Positions 1 to 9,599 of a DNA stretch of 64,000 nucleotides are shown here, one piece after another (the stretch's first letter is position 1; every line of letters starts with the position of its first letter). Under the pieces are notes generated by a model. That model had not been told where the DNA came from and searched no databases. It saw nothing but the letters and a program-made list of their open reading frames with translations. This DNA comes from Scortum barcoo. Its lineage: Eukaryota; Chordata; Actinopteri; Centrarchiformes; Terapontidae. A program made the position numbers and the translations under genes. The DNA lies in the NCBI GenBank assembly GCA_023238725.1, contig CM041551.1, positions 12,017,242-12,081,241 on the forward strand, given 5' to 3'.

Positions 1-70
1 TCATACTGCCATCTACTGGGACATTTAATGTAGTACACCTGTAATGGGAAGTCACACATCAAGATCAAAC

Positions 71-88
71 CTAACCCTAACCCTAACT
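71..88. repeat. Short telomere-like CCCTAA repeat
   Basis: About three units of CTAACC are seen in a row. This is the C-rich telomeric strand motif, but far too short to be a telomere or a meaningful interstitial telomeric block. It is probably chance or a small repair footprint. Confidence 0.6.
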
Positions 89-922
89 CAAACTTCTTCC
101 AAAAATTCAAATTCTAGTAAACTGTTAGCAATTTCACTGAATGTGTCAATAACAATTATAGGAGAAAATGTAAAAAATACATACAAATCTGTTTTAGGTA
201 ATGGAACAAACAATTACAGGTTTGAATGTTTCACTCAGTATAAGCATGATAAACGTTCACGAAAATGTGTTCATAAACGCTGAAGCTTCTCAAAGGGACA
301 CTCCACTGATTTTACATGTGAAGGTCAATTAACTGCTCAGCCTGTGAAAACAGTTGGAATATAACATCTTCTAACCAGATGATTAATCACATGTTATCTC
401 AGACTGAGTTTGAGATCAGATTTAAAACAGAAAGCTTGCATTATGAATTTGCAGGCAGGGCTGCTGTAACGAAAGTCAACTGAGTTGCACCTTTGGTCAC
501 CAGTCCTTCCATTTTCTGAGAGGAAAACTTTAAATCACTGGAGTACTCCGTTTTAAAAGAACCATAAAAGGTTGAGGTTTGATTAATTTGACTTAAAAGA
601 GTTTATGATTACCACTGCAGAGTGTCTATGGAGCTCTTAGTGGTTCTCAACACGCTAATAGCTCCACAGTTCACATCTGACTTTCCATTCCAAAGAGGTC
701 ATACCTGAACTCCACAGGTGTCTTCACCGTAGCCCAGGGAACAACACCGCCAAGAGTCATTGTGACTAATTCTGTGACTGCTTACACAGAGAGCACAGCC
801 CTCTTCACCTCAGAAATTTCAGGCGTACACAAAAAGCTATTTCAGTAATTACTCTCCCCTAGAAGCCATTTGACGATGCTAGCTGCAACGCATTAGGGAC
901 AAAAATCCCCCTCCCCTTCCAA

Positions 923-948
923 GTTACCATGGCTCGTTACCATGGCAT
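923..948 (+). promoter_or_regulatory. Tandem pair of RFX X-box-like sites
   Basis: GTTACCATGGC occurs twice, starting at 923 and 936, in direct tandem with a 13-base period. The classical RFX X-box is GTTNCCATGGNAAC. Both copies match the left half and the central CCATGG, and the right half is only partly kept. RFX binding is inferred from the motif; the duplication itself is plain in the sequence. Confidence 0.35.
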
Positions 949-2504
949 GTGTGCAGCCCACATTAAAGCTACCTTTAGCAGTGATTACAATTGACCCACA
1001 CCAATTGAAACCACGGTGAATATGGTGTGGATTTTTTCAGCCTCTCTGATGGTGCCTCGGCAGCTTCATATTGTGTAGTTAGAATAGAGCTTTGTAGAAA
1101 AGTCTGCTGTGCCTGCTCCAGTATGTCGGCCCCACCCCATCCCCACCTCTCCCCACCAGAGACGACAAAGTTTACCAAAGGAGAGAGGAGAAAAAGAAAG
1201 TTTTGTTCAGACTCCGTGTCCATCTTTTAATAACATGATAATGCAGAGAAACTGTGTCAGAAAGAAGATAAATTTTAATTTTTGCCTTGTAAAAAGTTAC
1301 AGTGCCATTCGGTGTAATTAGTGTATCTCAAAGGGGAATTACCTCAAAGTGTTTAGATGAGTTTGTCAAACGTTTGTAAAACGTTCTGTAACTTTTGATC
1401 CACAGTTCATGACCTGTGTTTTCTAAAACAGATGAAAGAACAGTATGCCAATTTCTTAGTTAACTGAAATGACAAATGGTAACTAAATGATTTAGTAAGA
1501 AATATTGTTGACTCACTAGCTTGGATTTTACTTCTACTAAAACTAAAAATGTAATGAATTATTTCTAATAATATAAATATAATAAAAATAACTCTTGAAA
1601 TCAGCTGTTGCACTGAGCTGATTGGCTATCTTGACATGATATTTGATGATTAAATCAAAATCTTCTCAAAGAATTTTCCACTCTTTTTTAAAGAAAAAAT
1701 TGAGCTGTTTTACTTTATTTAAAATGCAAGTAAGCAGCAAATGTGTGTTTTCATGCTGAATTGCTCTTATATTTTTATCACTTCGGAACTCATTCATACC
1801 AAAGAAGTTCCTTGCAGCTGCATCACAAACACAATTGGCCGATCCTTGCTCAACACCCTCAAGGTCAATGTTTTACTCCTTTTTCCAGCACATTTCAATT
1901 AGCGTATGTTCAGTTTCTCTGCTCGGGCTCCGTGAGAGGCCATCGGGGGCAGAACACTTGAGAAGTTATGATCTAACGAGTGGCAGAGACAGTCGCTTTA
2001 TCCTGAGACAGCAAGAGAACACCTTCATGGCCAATCAGGTCTGGCTAATGAGACAAGATAGGCCAGGACGGTGCCACAGCCATTACAGCCACAGTCTGTC
2101 AGCACTTTGGTAATGAAGAGACCATTGAAAGCAAAACTGTGTAAGAAAAGAGAACAAGCATCAGTTTAGATTGGGACAAAGGAGAAGTTTAGGCACAGCA
2201 GTATGAAGAGGAAATGTTCCCACCGTTAATTAAACCTCCAAACAAACAGGATTTATACTTTGTGTGACTTTAGGGTTGTCAGACTGCACCACATAGACCA
2301 GCAAAACATTTCTGATCCACTGCATATGCATTTTGTTTTATTTTACCAAAATGTATCAGGCACTCATGTATTCAAATTTTAAGGTAACTAAAGTACGAAA
2401 TCAAATCGAAATTAGAAATCAGACGTTATCAGACGTGCAATGCCAGTTTTGCAGGTTTCCCGTTAGTCAGGGTGACTGTAATTCATCACAGTGCATAATT
2501 GGGG

Positions 2505-2545
2505 ATTTTTATTTTTTTTTATTTATTTATTTTTTTTTTATAAAT
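2505..2545. repeat. T-rich low-complexity tract (ATTT)n
   Basis: A run of T broken by ATTTATTTATTT units. It is low complexity, possibly the degraded poly-A/T end of an old retroelement, but no element body is recognisable beside it. Confidence 0.7.
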
Positions 2546-4054
2546 TTGCCCACTTAAAATCAATTCCTTGTGCAGCCACATCCACAGATTTTTCTTTTCA
2601 TTTGTACCACAAGAGGGCAGTCAGTGACTTGGAATAGGAAAACTGGTTCCTTCTGAAGGAGCTCAGAGGAAAGCAGCAGCATGATGAACATGCTTTATGG
2701 CAGCCTTGTGGATTTCATTCAACTTTGAAGATTTTGGTTATCAGTACAAGCCAGACTCTCGGGCTGCAGAGACCTGATATGAAATTCCAATTTTGCCATG
2801 TGGTGCTCTACATCGAGACCTACCAGTGTACCATATTCATGACATGGCATTTAGTCTGCTCTGTTTAATCTGGTAATCAGGTTTAATCCTGACCTCATGA
2901 CTCATTTAAAGTCATTTTAAAGACTGTGGCACCTCATCACAAACATCATATATTAATGCTCTTTTGTTACTTTTTGTACCTTGTATTTTAGACGCTAATC
3001 AGTTCATTTGATCCTTTTGTTGTATACGTGAACTCGCCTACCACGTTAGCTGCAGTGTTGATTGTTTTCACTCATTGCTTATTTGACTGATTAAAGGAAA
3101 TAAATGTTAATAACCTGAAATGATTGGATAAACCCCCTCTCCTCCCCATCAGGCCCTTCTTCCATCCATCACTCCTGTTGCCATTCTCCTCGACGATACG
3201 CAGAGGCTCTTGTCATTAATCAAGATCTGATTATTGTCTGCTGTCAAAGGGAACCTGTGTCCTCCTCTGTGTGGTGCACATACACGTGCAGTCTTGAGTG
3301 ACAGCGTGAAAAAATGCCATGATTTTATTAAGGAATGTAACCCAGCTCAGGTGGTGCCAAGTGGAGCTGTGCGAGCCTTATCACTATTTCTGTTGTTGGA
3401 TGTCAAATTCTCAACTCCTGAGCCTCCATCATGGTTAAGTGTACCAGAGTGCGTTGCCCCTGAGCGCCACTAGGCGACAGACTAAGATAGGAGGATGTTA
3501 AATGCCAGAAGCTCTGTCAGCTCCTGGACTGTATTTATCAGCTGTCAAAAGGTTTGTTGGGCAACGTTTCCAAGCCTCCTTAATATCAGTTTAATCGGAC
3601 AGTTGAGTTCGCATCTGCAGAGGTCCTTAACCCACCTCCTCATTCCCATTCCTTACTAGCACCCTGCGTAAGAAAATGAATATGCGGATCGAATAAATCT
3701 TAGTTTAATATCCTTGTCACATGCGAGGCCTTTTTATGGTATTGCAGGTGGCGAAAGGGACCTGCTCCACTGCGAAAAGGACAATTTTAATTAACCAGTA
3801 ATGTCTGAGCAACAAAAATGTGCCGCTGGTTTCCACTACAGATCTGCTCAGACATTTTCTTGAAATAAGCGACAGTAAATTTGATTTGATGGGAGTGTTT
3901 GTTTGTTTCAAGCCAACCTATTCTAACGTTACTGTAAAAAAAAAAAAAATCAGCCACACCTCTGTCACAGATTGTCCTCTCCATAATATAAGAAAAATAA
4001 GATTTTTTTCCCCCCCCGATATCTTCTTCACTTGTGTGTGTCCGTGCGTGTTCA

Positions 4055-4079
4055 GCACACACACACACACGCACACACG
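4055..4079. repeat. (CA)n microsatellite
   Basis: CA dinucleotide run interrupted by CG. It lies in the downstream flank of mir-124 as read on the minus strand. Confidence 0.85.
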
Positions 4080-4181
4080 TCGCCGGGCTGCATTCCTGCA
4101 CTTCAGTCAAACAGTTGAGCCATTTCCGCTTCTGCACCGGCGGGCGAGTGAAACAAAAGAGCTGATCGGTGGTGCGCAGAT

Positions 4182-4209
4182 TTCAGCACCACAGAAGGTG
4201 GACAGCGCT
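4182..4209 (+). promoter_or_regulatory. Split RE1/NRSE site (REST binding)
   Basis: The left half TTCAGCACC (4182-4190) is a perfect match to the canonical RE1 left half. The right half GGACAGCGCT (4200-4209) matches GGACAGCGCC at 9 of 10 bases. The canonical 21-bp RE1 has a 2-nt gap; here the gap is 9 nt, i.e. 7 more than canonical. REST is known to bind RE1s whose half-sites are spread by roughly this extra distance, and REST is an established repressor of mir-124 genes in non-neuronal cells. The site ends 300 bp from the base of the mir-124 hairpin. The half-sites are seen directly; binding is inferred from motif and location. Confidence 0.72.
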
Positions 4210-4247
4210 CTGAGGCAGGCTGTGTGTCGGATGGACAGCTCCCACTG

Positions 4248-4270
4248 ACACACACACACACACACACACA
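4248..4270. repeat. (CA)n microsatellite
   Basis: Pure CA run of about 11 units. In a minus-strand transcript it reads as GU repeats downstream of mir-124. There it could act as a GU-rich 3'-end element after the AATAAA at 4340-4345, and it is complementary to the AC run transcribed from 4602-4653. Confidence 0.9.
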
Positions 4271-4339
4271 GGAGCCATCACATGCATATTCACATTAAAA
4301 AAAAAAGGCCACAGCTTTAAAAAGGTTGCGTGTATGTAC

Positions 4340-4345
4340 TTTATT
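4340..4345 (-). terminator. Candidate poly(A) signal of mir-124 host RNA
   Basis: TTTATT on the plus strand reads AATAAA on the minus strand, about 165 nt downstream of the mir-124 hairpin. Beyond it on the minus strand come U-rich sequence and then a GU-rich tract (4270-4248), the usual order of a vertebrate 3'-end signal. AATAAA is common by chance in AT-rich DNA, so this stays a candidate. Confidence 0.35.
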
Positions 4346-4521
4346 GTTGAACTGTATAGGGGAAGAAACAGTACATGAGTAATGCGGCACAGTTTGAAAT
4401 CATAGAAACAAACCTTCCCGGTGTGAGCGACGCCATGGTGAAAATAAGAATAATTAATAAAAAGAAAAAAAGGTTGTTATGTGTCTGTTGCAGACATCCG
4501 AAGAAAGAAGGATCATCTCTT

Positions 4522-4541
4522 GGCATTCACCGCGTGCCTTA
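4522..4541 (-). ncRNA. mir124: Mature miR-124-3p (guide strand)
   Basis: The 20-nt guide TAAGGCACGCGGTGAATGCC is read on the minus strand without a mismatch. Its seed AAGGCAC defines the miR-124 target family. It sits on the 3' arm of the hairpin. Confidence 0.98.
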
Positions 4542-4556
4542 ATTGTAAGACATTAA

Positions 4557-4578
4557 ATCAAGGTCCGCTGTGAACACG
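4557..4578 (-). ncRNA. mir124: miR-124-5p (passenger arm)
   Basis: The 22-nt 5' arm beginning CGTGTTCACAGCGG matches vertebrate miR-124-5p along its whole length. It pairs with the 3p arm across the 15-nt loop at 4542-4556. Confidence 0.95.
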
Positions 4579-4601
4579 GAGAGACACAACCCGATCCTCA
4601 G

Positions 4602-4653
4602 CGTGTGTGTGTGTGTGTTTCTGCATATGTGTGTGTGTGTGTGACTGTGTGTG
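4602..4653. repeat. (GT)n microsatellite abutting mir-124
   Basis: Interrupted GT run that begins only 5 bp from the base of the mir-124 hairpin. In the minus-strand primary transcript it is an AC-repeat immediately 5' of the stem, so length variation here changes the flank that the Microprocessor sees. Confidence 0.9.
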
Positions 4654-5263
4654 TCCGTCCACCAGCTGCATTCACTCAACTGAAGACACTTTTCCATAAA
4701 ACCTGTCATTATAATTATAATGTGAATAAAAACTGTATCAGGGTTTGGCAAAAAAATGGAATAATAAAAAGAATCCCAAGCGTCGCGCACAGATCCACAG
4801 AGATCAAATCCTCTCCCGGTGCTGGTGCAGGCCTACCTTATTATTTAAAAAAAAAAAAACAAGAACATTCAAATGAAGGAAAAAGAGGTTAGGTTACATG
4901 ACTTAAACGCAAAACAGGCTGCGTGTAGTTTTGCGGGCAAAATGCTGACACGTCCCAGGCCGCTCTCTGAGGCGAAATAGGACTCCGTGTGATGTTGTTC
5001 CGTCGACTGTTTTTGTCCAAAACTGCAGAAAGCTTAAAAGTCCTCCATTATCCCATAATGCACCTACAGGGAAAAAAAAGAAAACACAAAATGCGTCATG
5101 AACTTCATATAGAAATACAGATGACAAAATCTCATATTCCACATTGATCTGTTTTAAAAAAAAAATCACTTGGCGTCCATGAAACAGAAAAAAAAAGTCA
5201 CTGTCCACGTCCAAAATATTGATTTTCATAGTCACATAACGCACGCATTTTTCCCCTAGCACG

Positions 5264-5289
5264 CACACACACACACACACACACACACA
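5264..5289. repeat. (CA)n microsatellite
   Basis: CA run of about 13 units bordering the left edge of the first CpG-dense block. Confidence 0.9.
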
Positions 5290-5545
5290 TTTACGAGCCT
5301 GCAGCCCCGACTCGCGGGTCACACGTTAAAACTGCCGCAAATCGCAAACGGGGCAGCTGAGGAGCCTCGGTGTGACTGCGGCTGTCCTGACTGCGTCCGT
5401 CCAAAGCGCGGTCTGACCGGGACACCGAGCCCGAGCCGTGCGGCGCGAGCCCCGCACCGACACCGACTAAATGGGACTGATCTCTCTCCGTCCGGTCTTT
5501 TCCTCTGACTTTGGGATTAATGGTGCTCCAGCCAAACAAATGAGG
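5285..5545. promoter_or_regulatory. CpG-dense block, candidate core promoter
   Basis: This has some of the densest CpG content of the window, with words such as GCGCGAGCCCCGC and repeated CCG/CGG. It lies 0.7-0.95 kb upstream of the mir-124 hairpin on the minus strand, a plausible start region for a proximal host transcript. No clear TATA box in the minus orientation was found, which is usual for CpG-island promoters. Confidence 0.4.
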
Positions 5546-5577
5546 CATCTGCCTTCAGCACAAGAGGATTGGGATGA

Positions 5578-5630
5578 AGGGGGTTGGTGGGGGGTGGAGG
5601 AGGAGGAGGAGGAGGGGGGTAAAGGGGGGG
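5578..5630. repeat. G/GGA-rich purine tract
   Basis: A nearly pure purine stretch with GGAGGAGGA units and G runs, beside the CRE. Such polypurine tracts can form triplex or quadruplex structures and are common at promoters; here this is inference from composition. Confidence 0.6.
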
Positions 5631-5633
5631 TGT

Positions 5634-5641
5634 TGACGTCA
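5634..5641. promoter_or_regulatory. Consensus CRE (TGACGTCA)
   Basis: A full palindromic cAMP-response element, TGACGTCA, in the CpG-rich zone about 1.04 kb upstream of mir-124. CREB-family factors bind this sequence when unmethylated. A TATA-like TCTATATTA follows about 20 bp to the right, so plus-strand initiation is also possible. Confidence 0.5.
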
Positions 5642-5795
5642 CCGGGCAAACAGATGTTCCTCTATATTACCCAGCGTCCTCCTCATGACTGCCCTGTGTC
5701 CTTGAAACTGGGAGGGAAATTGACGACTTCCCATTCGGAGTATTAACGTTTATCGCCGAAATGTGTTCATAGTTCTGCAGTTGGTTGGTGAACTC

Positions 5796-5830
5796 TGTGT
5801 GTGTGTGTGTGTGTGTGTACGTGTGTGTAC
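5796..5830. repeat. (GT)n microsatellite
   Basis: GT run with a TAC interruption near its right end. Confidence 0.9.
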
Positions 5831-5941
5831 AGGGTAGAGGAAATGCCAACAATGGCCCCTGCAAATGTGTGAAGCCCTAAATCTGGCATTGGCTGTGAAC
5901 GGTTATGCAACATTGCACTATTAAAAAAAAAAAACGTGTAC

Positions 5942-5998
5942 GCACACACACACGAATACAGACTCACACTTCTGCACGGGCATGCACATGCACCCCCC

Positions 5999-6034
<36 letters not shown>
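5942..6034. repeat. Compound (CA)n tract
   Basis: A short CA run, then mixed CA-rich sequence, a C8 run and a pure CA run of about 17 units (6001-6034). Confidence 0.85.
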
Positions 6035-6036
<2 letters not shown>

Positions 6037-6222
6037 GATGAGGGAGGGATGCTCGTGTCATCCTCAACCTGCTGTTTGATGTGAGTGCAGGTTGCTTTAA
6101 CAAATTCTGCATTTTACGAATAAGATTTAGAACAAAGGCTGTGTTACTGTCACGACGAGTGTGTGAAACGCACACGTAAAGATAGATTACTTTGGTACCA
6201 ATTACATTATTGTGTGATGGCT

Positions 6223-6237
6223 GACACACACACACAC
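6223..6237. repeat. Short (CA)n microsatellite
   Basis: About seven CA units ending in CACGAG. Confidence 0.8.
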
Positions 6238-7224
6238 GAGATCTGTGCAGTTATAATCCAGTCTAATCTGCAGTGGTGCAGCCTATTGATTCCCATATCT
6301 GTCTGTGTAGGCTCAATTCTTCTGAAATCTGCGCTGTCTCAGGCTGACGGAGCCCCTGAGCTGGAGACCGGTCCAACATCTGACAGCCCCCCCGTTTAAC
6401 CATTAAAGAGCAAAATCCCCCGCGTGGAAAGAAAAAAATCAGTGTGGTGTACACCAAGAGGCGCAGGCTCGCAGATATGGTAATTGCAATGCATGACCCA
6501 CTCGCAGGAATAGAGAGGAGAGGGATGCAGAAACAAAGGGAAACGCCATTTTAGACGGAAACGTCCCCCCCCCCCATCCTCTGAAAATCGGGCGACTCTT
6601 GCACCGGCCATCGTCCGGAGCTTCCTCCTCGGCACATCACCACGTTTCGGGTCCCTCGGTTATCTATGTGGGCACCGACAGGAACACGACCCCCATTGTC
6701 CTGAAAACACCGAACAGACGCTGCGGCTCACAAACCCACCGTCCTCTATATCCTTCTTATCGATTATGCAACCGAAGACATAAAACGATCCAGCCCTGCG
6801 CGCTTTTGGAGATGTTTTTTCTATCGCCCTCTCTCTTTTTTTTGTTAGCTCCCCCCTCAAAGCGGTTTATTCCCTAAAACCCGCAATAACAATGGCAAGT
6901 GCAACGTGCATGGGGAAGCGTACAGGAGCAAGCTCTCTCTGCAGACTCAAAACGATCCGTTATTCTCCTCCAATCGGCTGAAATACGTACTCTACAAACG
7001 ACTGAAGCAAAAAAAAAAAAAACACACACACATTGAGCTCATCAATAATTGATCAAAGGGTCGAGCATAAAGCAAGCACAGGATACTCACCATGACATGG
7101 TCCACGCCATATGGTGGATCCCTGCACACTGCGCTCTGCTCACATTTATCCGTGCTTTTTTTTTTAAGTATTTTTTTATATCACTTCATTTTAGCATTTA
7201 CACCTCACTGCGGGTCTTCACATC

Positions 7225-7785
7225 GCGGAGGCGGGTCGCTTGTATTCCCGGTTTTCCCTTTTCGGTGTGAGCGGCGGACGAGAGCAAAGACTCCGTTTGG
7301 CGAGAAGCTGCTACTACCAATGAGAGCGACGCCGGAGCCTCTGCAAAGCATGGCTGCGCTTTCTCCCTTTTTTTCAAAAGAGGGCAGGTCGTTCTGTGCA
7401 TTACAATAAAATCTCTCTCTCTCTCTCCCTCTCTCTCTCTCTCCCTCTCTCTCACGCACGCACACGCACGCACGCACGCGCTTTTATCCATACAAACGCG
7501 CGCTCTCCTCACACTTAACGCGCAGAATACATCCAGTGCGCGCTCCGGAAGTGTGTACATGTCTGCCTTTTTATGTGATTATTTCTATTTATTCCCTATT
7601 ATTTTCCACGCATGTCACAGCCGTTTTAACCGCCTCTCCGTGGACGGTGTGAGCCCCGCGCTGTAGGCCCGCTGTAGTTCCCTACGTGCAGCAATAACTA
7701 TCCCATAATCTGGTGAGGCTCCACATTAGGAGGCTGTGCAGTCGGATCGTCGGCCGCGATTAATCACGTTTAATGCCGTTTGTCT
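7225..7785. promoter_or_regulatory. CpG-dense block
   Basis: This holds many CpGs (for example CGCGGAGGCGGGTCG, GCGCGCTC, GTCGGCCGCGATTAATC) around a CT/CGCACG repeat. It is a strong alternative start region for the minus-strand mir-124 host RNA, about 2.7-3.2 kb upstream of the hairpin. A minus-strand ATAAAAG word lies near 7485. There is no coding evidence. Confidence 0.4.
7412..7478. repeat. (CT)n then (CGCA)n compound repeat
   Basis: A CT dinucleotide run with CCT interruptions passes into CGCACG-rich repeats. On the minus strand this is a GA tract, a GAGA-type promoter feature. Confidence 0.85.
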
Positions 7786-8460
7786 TGAGAGGTCCATTAG
7801 TGCGTTGCAGTTTCACGCATCAGGCCCGCTAGATTGCAGCTCAATTTCCTATAGGCTGTGTTGGTCCGCTTGTACGTTGAGCCTGCACAGATAAGCTGAG
7901 GGGTATTTTACACCAAGAGTGGATAAAGAAAATGTGTCTCTGCTCTGTCTACAGTGTTTTACAAGCCTCCTCTGTGCTGTCAGGGGTCAGTAAAGGAGTA
8001 AGTCAAACATTTGTGAGTGTGCACCAACACTTGTTTGACAACAACAACATTTTAGGCTCTCCAAAGAATGCAAAAAAGGACAGGGGGGGGGGCGCTCTGG
8101 AGTTTGTAGCCTCGACTGCGCATTCAACACCGAGGCAGTCATTGATTGAAGCAAGTGTGGGCCCCGCACCGCTCGTTTGTATCCCCTTCACTTCCTGCCG
8201 CGATTGACTCCCAGGCAAAGATCCAATCGAAACAGGACCCCCCCCCTCCAAACACACACACACCCACCCACCCTCCCATCCATGATGTCATTTGAGTAAC
8301 CTCACTAACCCTGTAGCCAAGGCGGAACACACAGGCCCGCTAATGCCTACTTACCTCCAACCTATTAATATACATCTGATTCCAGCTTTAGAAACAGCCC
8401 GTAGGTGTTATTCACGGTCTGTTTCTTCGAGTTCTCTCCTTCTGTCATCTCATCCTTTTA

Positions 8461-8478
8461 CACACACACACACACACA
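8461..8478. repeat. (CA)n microsatellite
   Basis: About nine CA units, followed by two near-identical TTTCACTCTGTTAC words about 30 bp apart. Confidence 0.85.
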
Positions 8479-9189
8479 GTTTCACTCTGTTACTGTTTTA
8501 TTGTTTCACTCTGTTACAGTGTTGGCCTTTGACGGCTGCAAAGAGCTCCAGTCGGTGCACTGATGCAACGTCGGCGTGTGATGCAACACGGGGGCGAACA
8601 CAGCACTAACAGCGTTACCGTTTTGTCAACATTTTTTATCCTTTATTTAAAGGGGTTAGAGGGAAAGTCTGCCGGGGCTTGCGTCAGGCTACATATAGAG
8701 GGAAGTTTGAAAGCTGCTTTCTCTCCGGCAGAGATGGAGGGGTGGTGGTGGTGCAGGGGGTGAAGCCATTGTTCCCGCTGAAACAATGGGAGCTGCGGGG
8801 CGACATGCAGCGGTGCGCACATGAATGGCAGGGCTCCGGGATGTGTGTGGGTCAGTGGCCCGGGGTCTCCGTCCCAAAGCCCCTTTCCCAGCGCCTCACA
8901 ATGAACCCCGCACAAGGTCGGGACTCCTAGGGGTCACAGGCCACCCCCTTTTGTCCCGCACTTCAAAACACATAAACATTTATAAATCAAGAGCCAGCCA
9001 CTGGGCCCCCCTGTTTTGAAAAAAAAGGGGGTAAAAGGGGTGGCGTGAAGAGAGTGGAATGGGGGGAGAAGAAGAAGTGAGGAAGGGAAAAAAAGAAAGA
9101 AATAACCAGTGGCTGCAGATGCAAATTCAATCATTTGGACAGAGGTGGAAGTTTGTAAAAGTTGCAGCCTGACAGGGGAAGTTTTGGGC

Positions 9190-9560
9190 TCCGCGCAGCA
9201 GCCAGCCGGCGGATGGAAACGCGCAGCCACGTAAGACTTGGATTTGGACTTTTTATTAAACTGCAGCCCGTCCATCTGCTCCTTACTTCTGTCGGATATG
9301 CGTTCAACATCTCCGGGATGGGATTTCTGTCGCACACCGACACGTCGGTCTCCACACCTGAGGACTCAAAGAAAAAGATAAAGAAAAAAAAGCGGGGGGG
9401 GGGGGTGTACAACCGCCTGCACAGCACTGAACCGATCTGACGAAATAGCATAAAATAATGTAGTCAGTGGCGGCGCATTGCACTGTCACAGTGAACAGCG
9501 TTAGTTTGCGTCCAAACTCACGGAGGCTGCAGGATCGAAACGCCTTTCACACGCACAGCT
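9190..9560. promoter_or_regulatory. Right-hand CpG-rich block
   Basis: This is the last CpG-rich block before the sequence turns AT-rich and CpG-poor near 10 kb. It marks the right edge of the promoter-like zone and could hold the distal start of the minus-strand host transcript. A G10 run lies near 9395. Confidence 0.3.
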
Positions 9561-9599
9561 TCCTCCACCCGAGCTGAAGAAGTGGTGCAAAAACTACAA

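Larger units (their letters stand above)
1..4000. other. Non-coding flank left of mir-124
   Basis: I see no supportable gene here. The open frames are short, low in recognisable composition and without domains. The stretch is moderately AT-rich and holds a small telomere-like repeat near its start, a tandem X-box-like pair (923-948), a T/A-rich low-complexity tract near 2.5 kb and scattered homopolymers. On the minus strand it lies downstream of mir-124, so it could include a read-through part of the host transcript, but no splice or end signal here is convincing. Confidence 0.6.
4510..4597 (-). ncRNA. mir124: mir-124 precursor hairpin
   Basis: This is the precursor of miR-124, the abundant neuronal microRNA that represses non-neuronal transcripts through Argonaute complexes. 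On the minus strand the 5p arm (4578-4557) and 3p arm (4541-4522, TAAGGCACGCGGTGAATGCC) both match the vertebrate sequences exactly, separated by a 15-nt loop. The lower stem continues: TCTCT pairs with AGAGA, then an asymmetric bulge (8 nt against 1), then GGATC pairs with GATCC, which gives the limits used here. The loop differs by one base from human mir-124-2 as I recall it, and is shorter than the mir-124-1 and mir-124-3 loops, so a mir-124-2-type paralogue is most likely. The RE1 at 4182-4209 and the CpG-rich zone to the right fit a REST-controlled neural transcription unit. Identity is very secure; the paralogue call is tentative. Confidence 0.98.

Noticed and set aside
71..88. Interstitial telomere
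   Set aside because: Only about three units; too short to interpret.
3787..4248. 116- and 142-codon overlapping frames on opposite strands
   Set aside because: They cover the CA repeat, poly-A tract and the RE1; the translation is a repeat artefact.
4903..6235. Minus-strand frames of 85-139 codons near mir-124
   Set aside because: They translate CA/GT repeats into Cys-Val or His-Thr runs. The primary transcript here is better explained as non-coding.
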